NCBI RefSeq assembly: GCF_038896935.1
Contig: NZ_JBANDC010000023.1
Location: 1-64,000 of the forward strand
Direction of reading: 5' to 3'
Length of the DNA: 64,000 nucleotides
From: Collimonas rhizosphaerae
GTDB taxonomy: Bacteria > Pseudomonadota > Gammaproteobacteria > Burkholderiales > Burkholderiaceae_D
In this document: piece by piece, positions 63,570-64,000 of the stretch
Numbering within the stretch: position 1 is the first letter of the stretch
How the letters are laid out: each line of letters starts with the position of its first letter
The notes under the pieces: generated by a model
Told to the model about the DNA's origin: nothing
The model's input: only the letters and a program-made list of their open reading frames with translations
Databases searched by the model: none
Made by a program: the position numbers and the translations under genes

Positions 63570-64000
63570 TTAAGATAGCTGCCCCTGTTCCGCCAGGATT
63601 TTTTTACGCTTGATGATATACGTCAGGAAAAACGCAATGCTCAAGGCATAGTAAGGATAGATTTCCCACCATAAAAATATAACATCCACCAGCCCCAGGA
63701 CGATAAAACCAAGACAGAGCGCTACTCCCATCCCGGCCGTATATCGAACCTCATGGTCATCATTGCGTATATCGCGTAAAAAATAATATGCCGGCACAAA
63801 ATATAATGCCAATAATGCAAACAGCCCGAATAATCCCAGCCTGGACATCATGAATAATATTTCGTTATGGGAATGCGGAAAACCTGCTGCGACCGGCGTA
63901 ATGACATTTCTCTCCGACAATTCTTCCAATGCTTTCGGGAATCCTTCTACCCCGACTCCGAAAATCGGGTGTTCTGTAAACAGCACCCAGGATCCTCGCC
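63570..64000 (-). CDS. O-antigen ligase/polymerase-like membrane protein, C-terminal part
   Basis: The last 142 or so residues of a polytopic protein; the N-terminal part lies beyond base 64000. It reads RGSWVLFTEHPIFGVGVEGF, then HSHNEILFMMSRLGLFGLFALLALYF and three further hydrophobic helices, ending in Lys/Arg. The H-P-x-x-G-x-G and H-S-H-N-E patterns are those of WaaL/Wzy-type O-antigen ligases, which join polymerised glycan to lipid A-core or oligosaccharides to acceptors. The exact role is not decidable from this fragment. Confidence 0.82.
   Translation of the reverse strand, partial: RGSWVLFTEHPIFGVGVEGFPKALEELSERNVITPVAAGFPHSHNEILFMMSRLGLFGLFALLALYFVPAYYFLRDIRNDDHEVRYTAGMGVALCLGFIVLGLVDVIFLWWEIYPYYALSIAFFLTYIIKRKKILAEQGQLS

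Overview
The window is about 64 kb of GC-rich chromosome. It looks like a betaproteobacterium of the Oxalobacteraceae, most like Collimonas or a close relative. This rests on the soluble NAD-dependent formate dehydrogenase (fdsGBA), the trxA-rho pair, the pcm-rhodanese-tolC order, DUF2968 and DUF3613 proteins and a complete tad pilus locus. The taxonomic call is from recalled gene content, not from a database search. There is no integrase, insertion sequence, phage gene, CRISPR array or rRNA operon. Most of the window is core chromosome. The most accessory-looking parts are the tad/TpsB block (about 25.0-40.5 kb) and a few intergenic repeats.

Layout: 1-5.6 kb is a formate module: fdsA (cut by the left edge), fdsB, fdsG and an oxalate/formate-type MFS carrier on the minus strand, with a divergent ModE-like regulator. 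5.6-10.3 kb holds a TipAS-type MerR regulator with a textbook 19-bp-spacer operator, then three tandem paralogous amino-acid-type binding lipoproteins and one permease, without an ATPase gene. 10.3-16.3 kb is addAB (double-strand break repair). 16.6-22.3 kb has trxA, rho, an MHS-family carrier, rpmE2 and an ArnT-like membrane glycosyltransferase, followed by tRNA-Leu(CAA).

22.6-36.7 kb reads right to left as flp, tadV, tadE, rcpC, rcpA, tadZ, tadA, tadB, tadC, tadD, a DUF3613 gene, a TadG-like gene, a sigma-54 activator and a DUF2968 gene. This is a full Flp/Tad adhesive-pilus factory with its probable regulator. Upstream lie an AT-rich gap, a two-partner-secretion outer-membrane protein without a visible substrate gene, and a repetitive Gly/Val/Leu-rich lipoprotein.

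40.8-54.3 kb carries metabolic and housekeeping genes: 5'-nucleotidase, acyl-CoA ligase, maeB, a rubredoxin-reductase-like flavoprotein, recQ, two adjacent divergent uppP paralogues, a DUF1439 lipoprotein, a YkgJ protein, a TetR regulator with a palindromic operator, pcm and a rhodanese. 54.3-62.4 kb has tolC and an acrR / adaptor-RND-outer-membrane-factor efflux operon, whose operator is nearly the E. coli acrAB operator. The right end has galE and the C-terminal part of an O-antigen-ligase-like protein.

I did not find a wholly new system. The observations most worth following are the three-binding-protein/one-permease cluster, a roughly 107-bp imperfect inverted-repeat element at 53130-53236, the REP pair with 28-bp tandem repeats at 46138-46257, the TpsB protein without a partner beside a repeat lipoprotein, a TadZ/CpaE protein lacking both Walker lysines, and the ModE-like regulator of the formate module.
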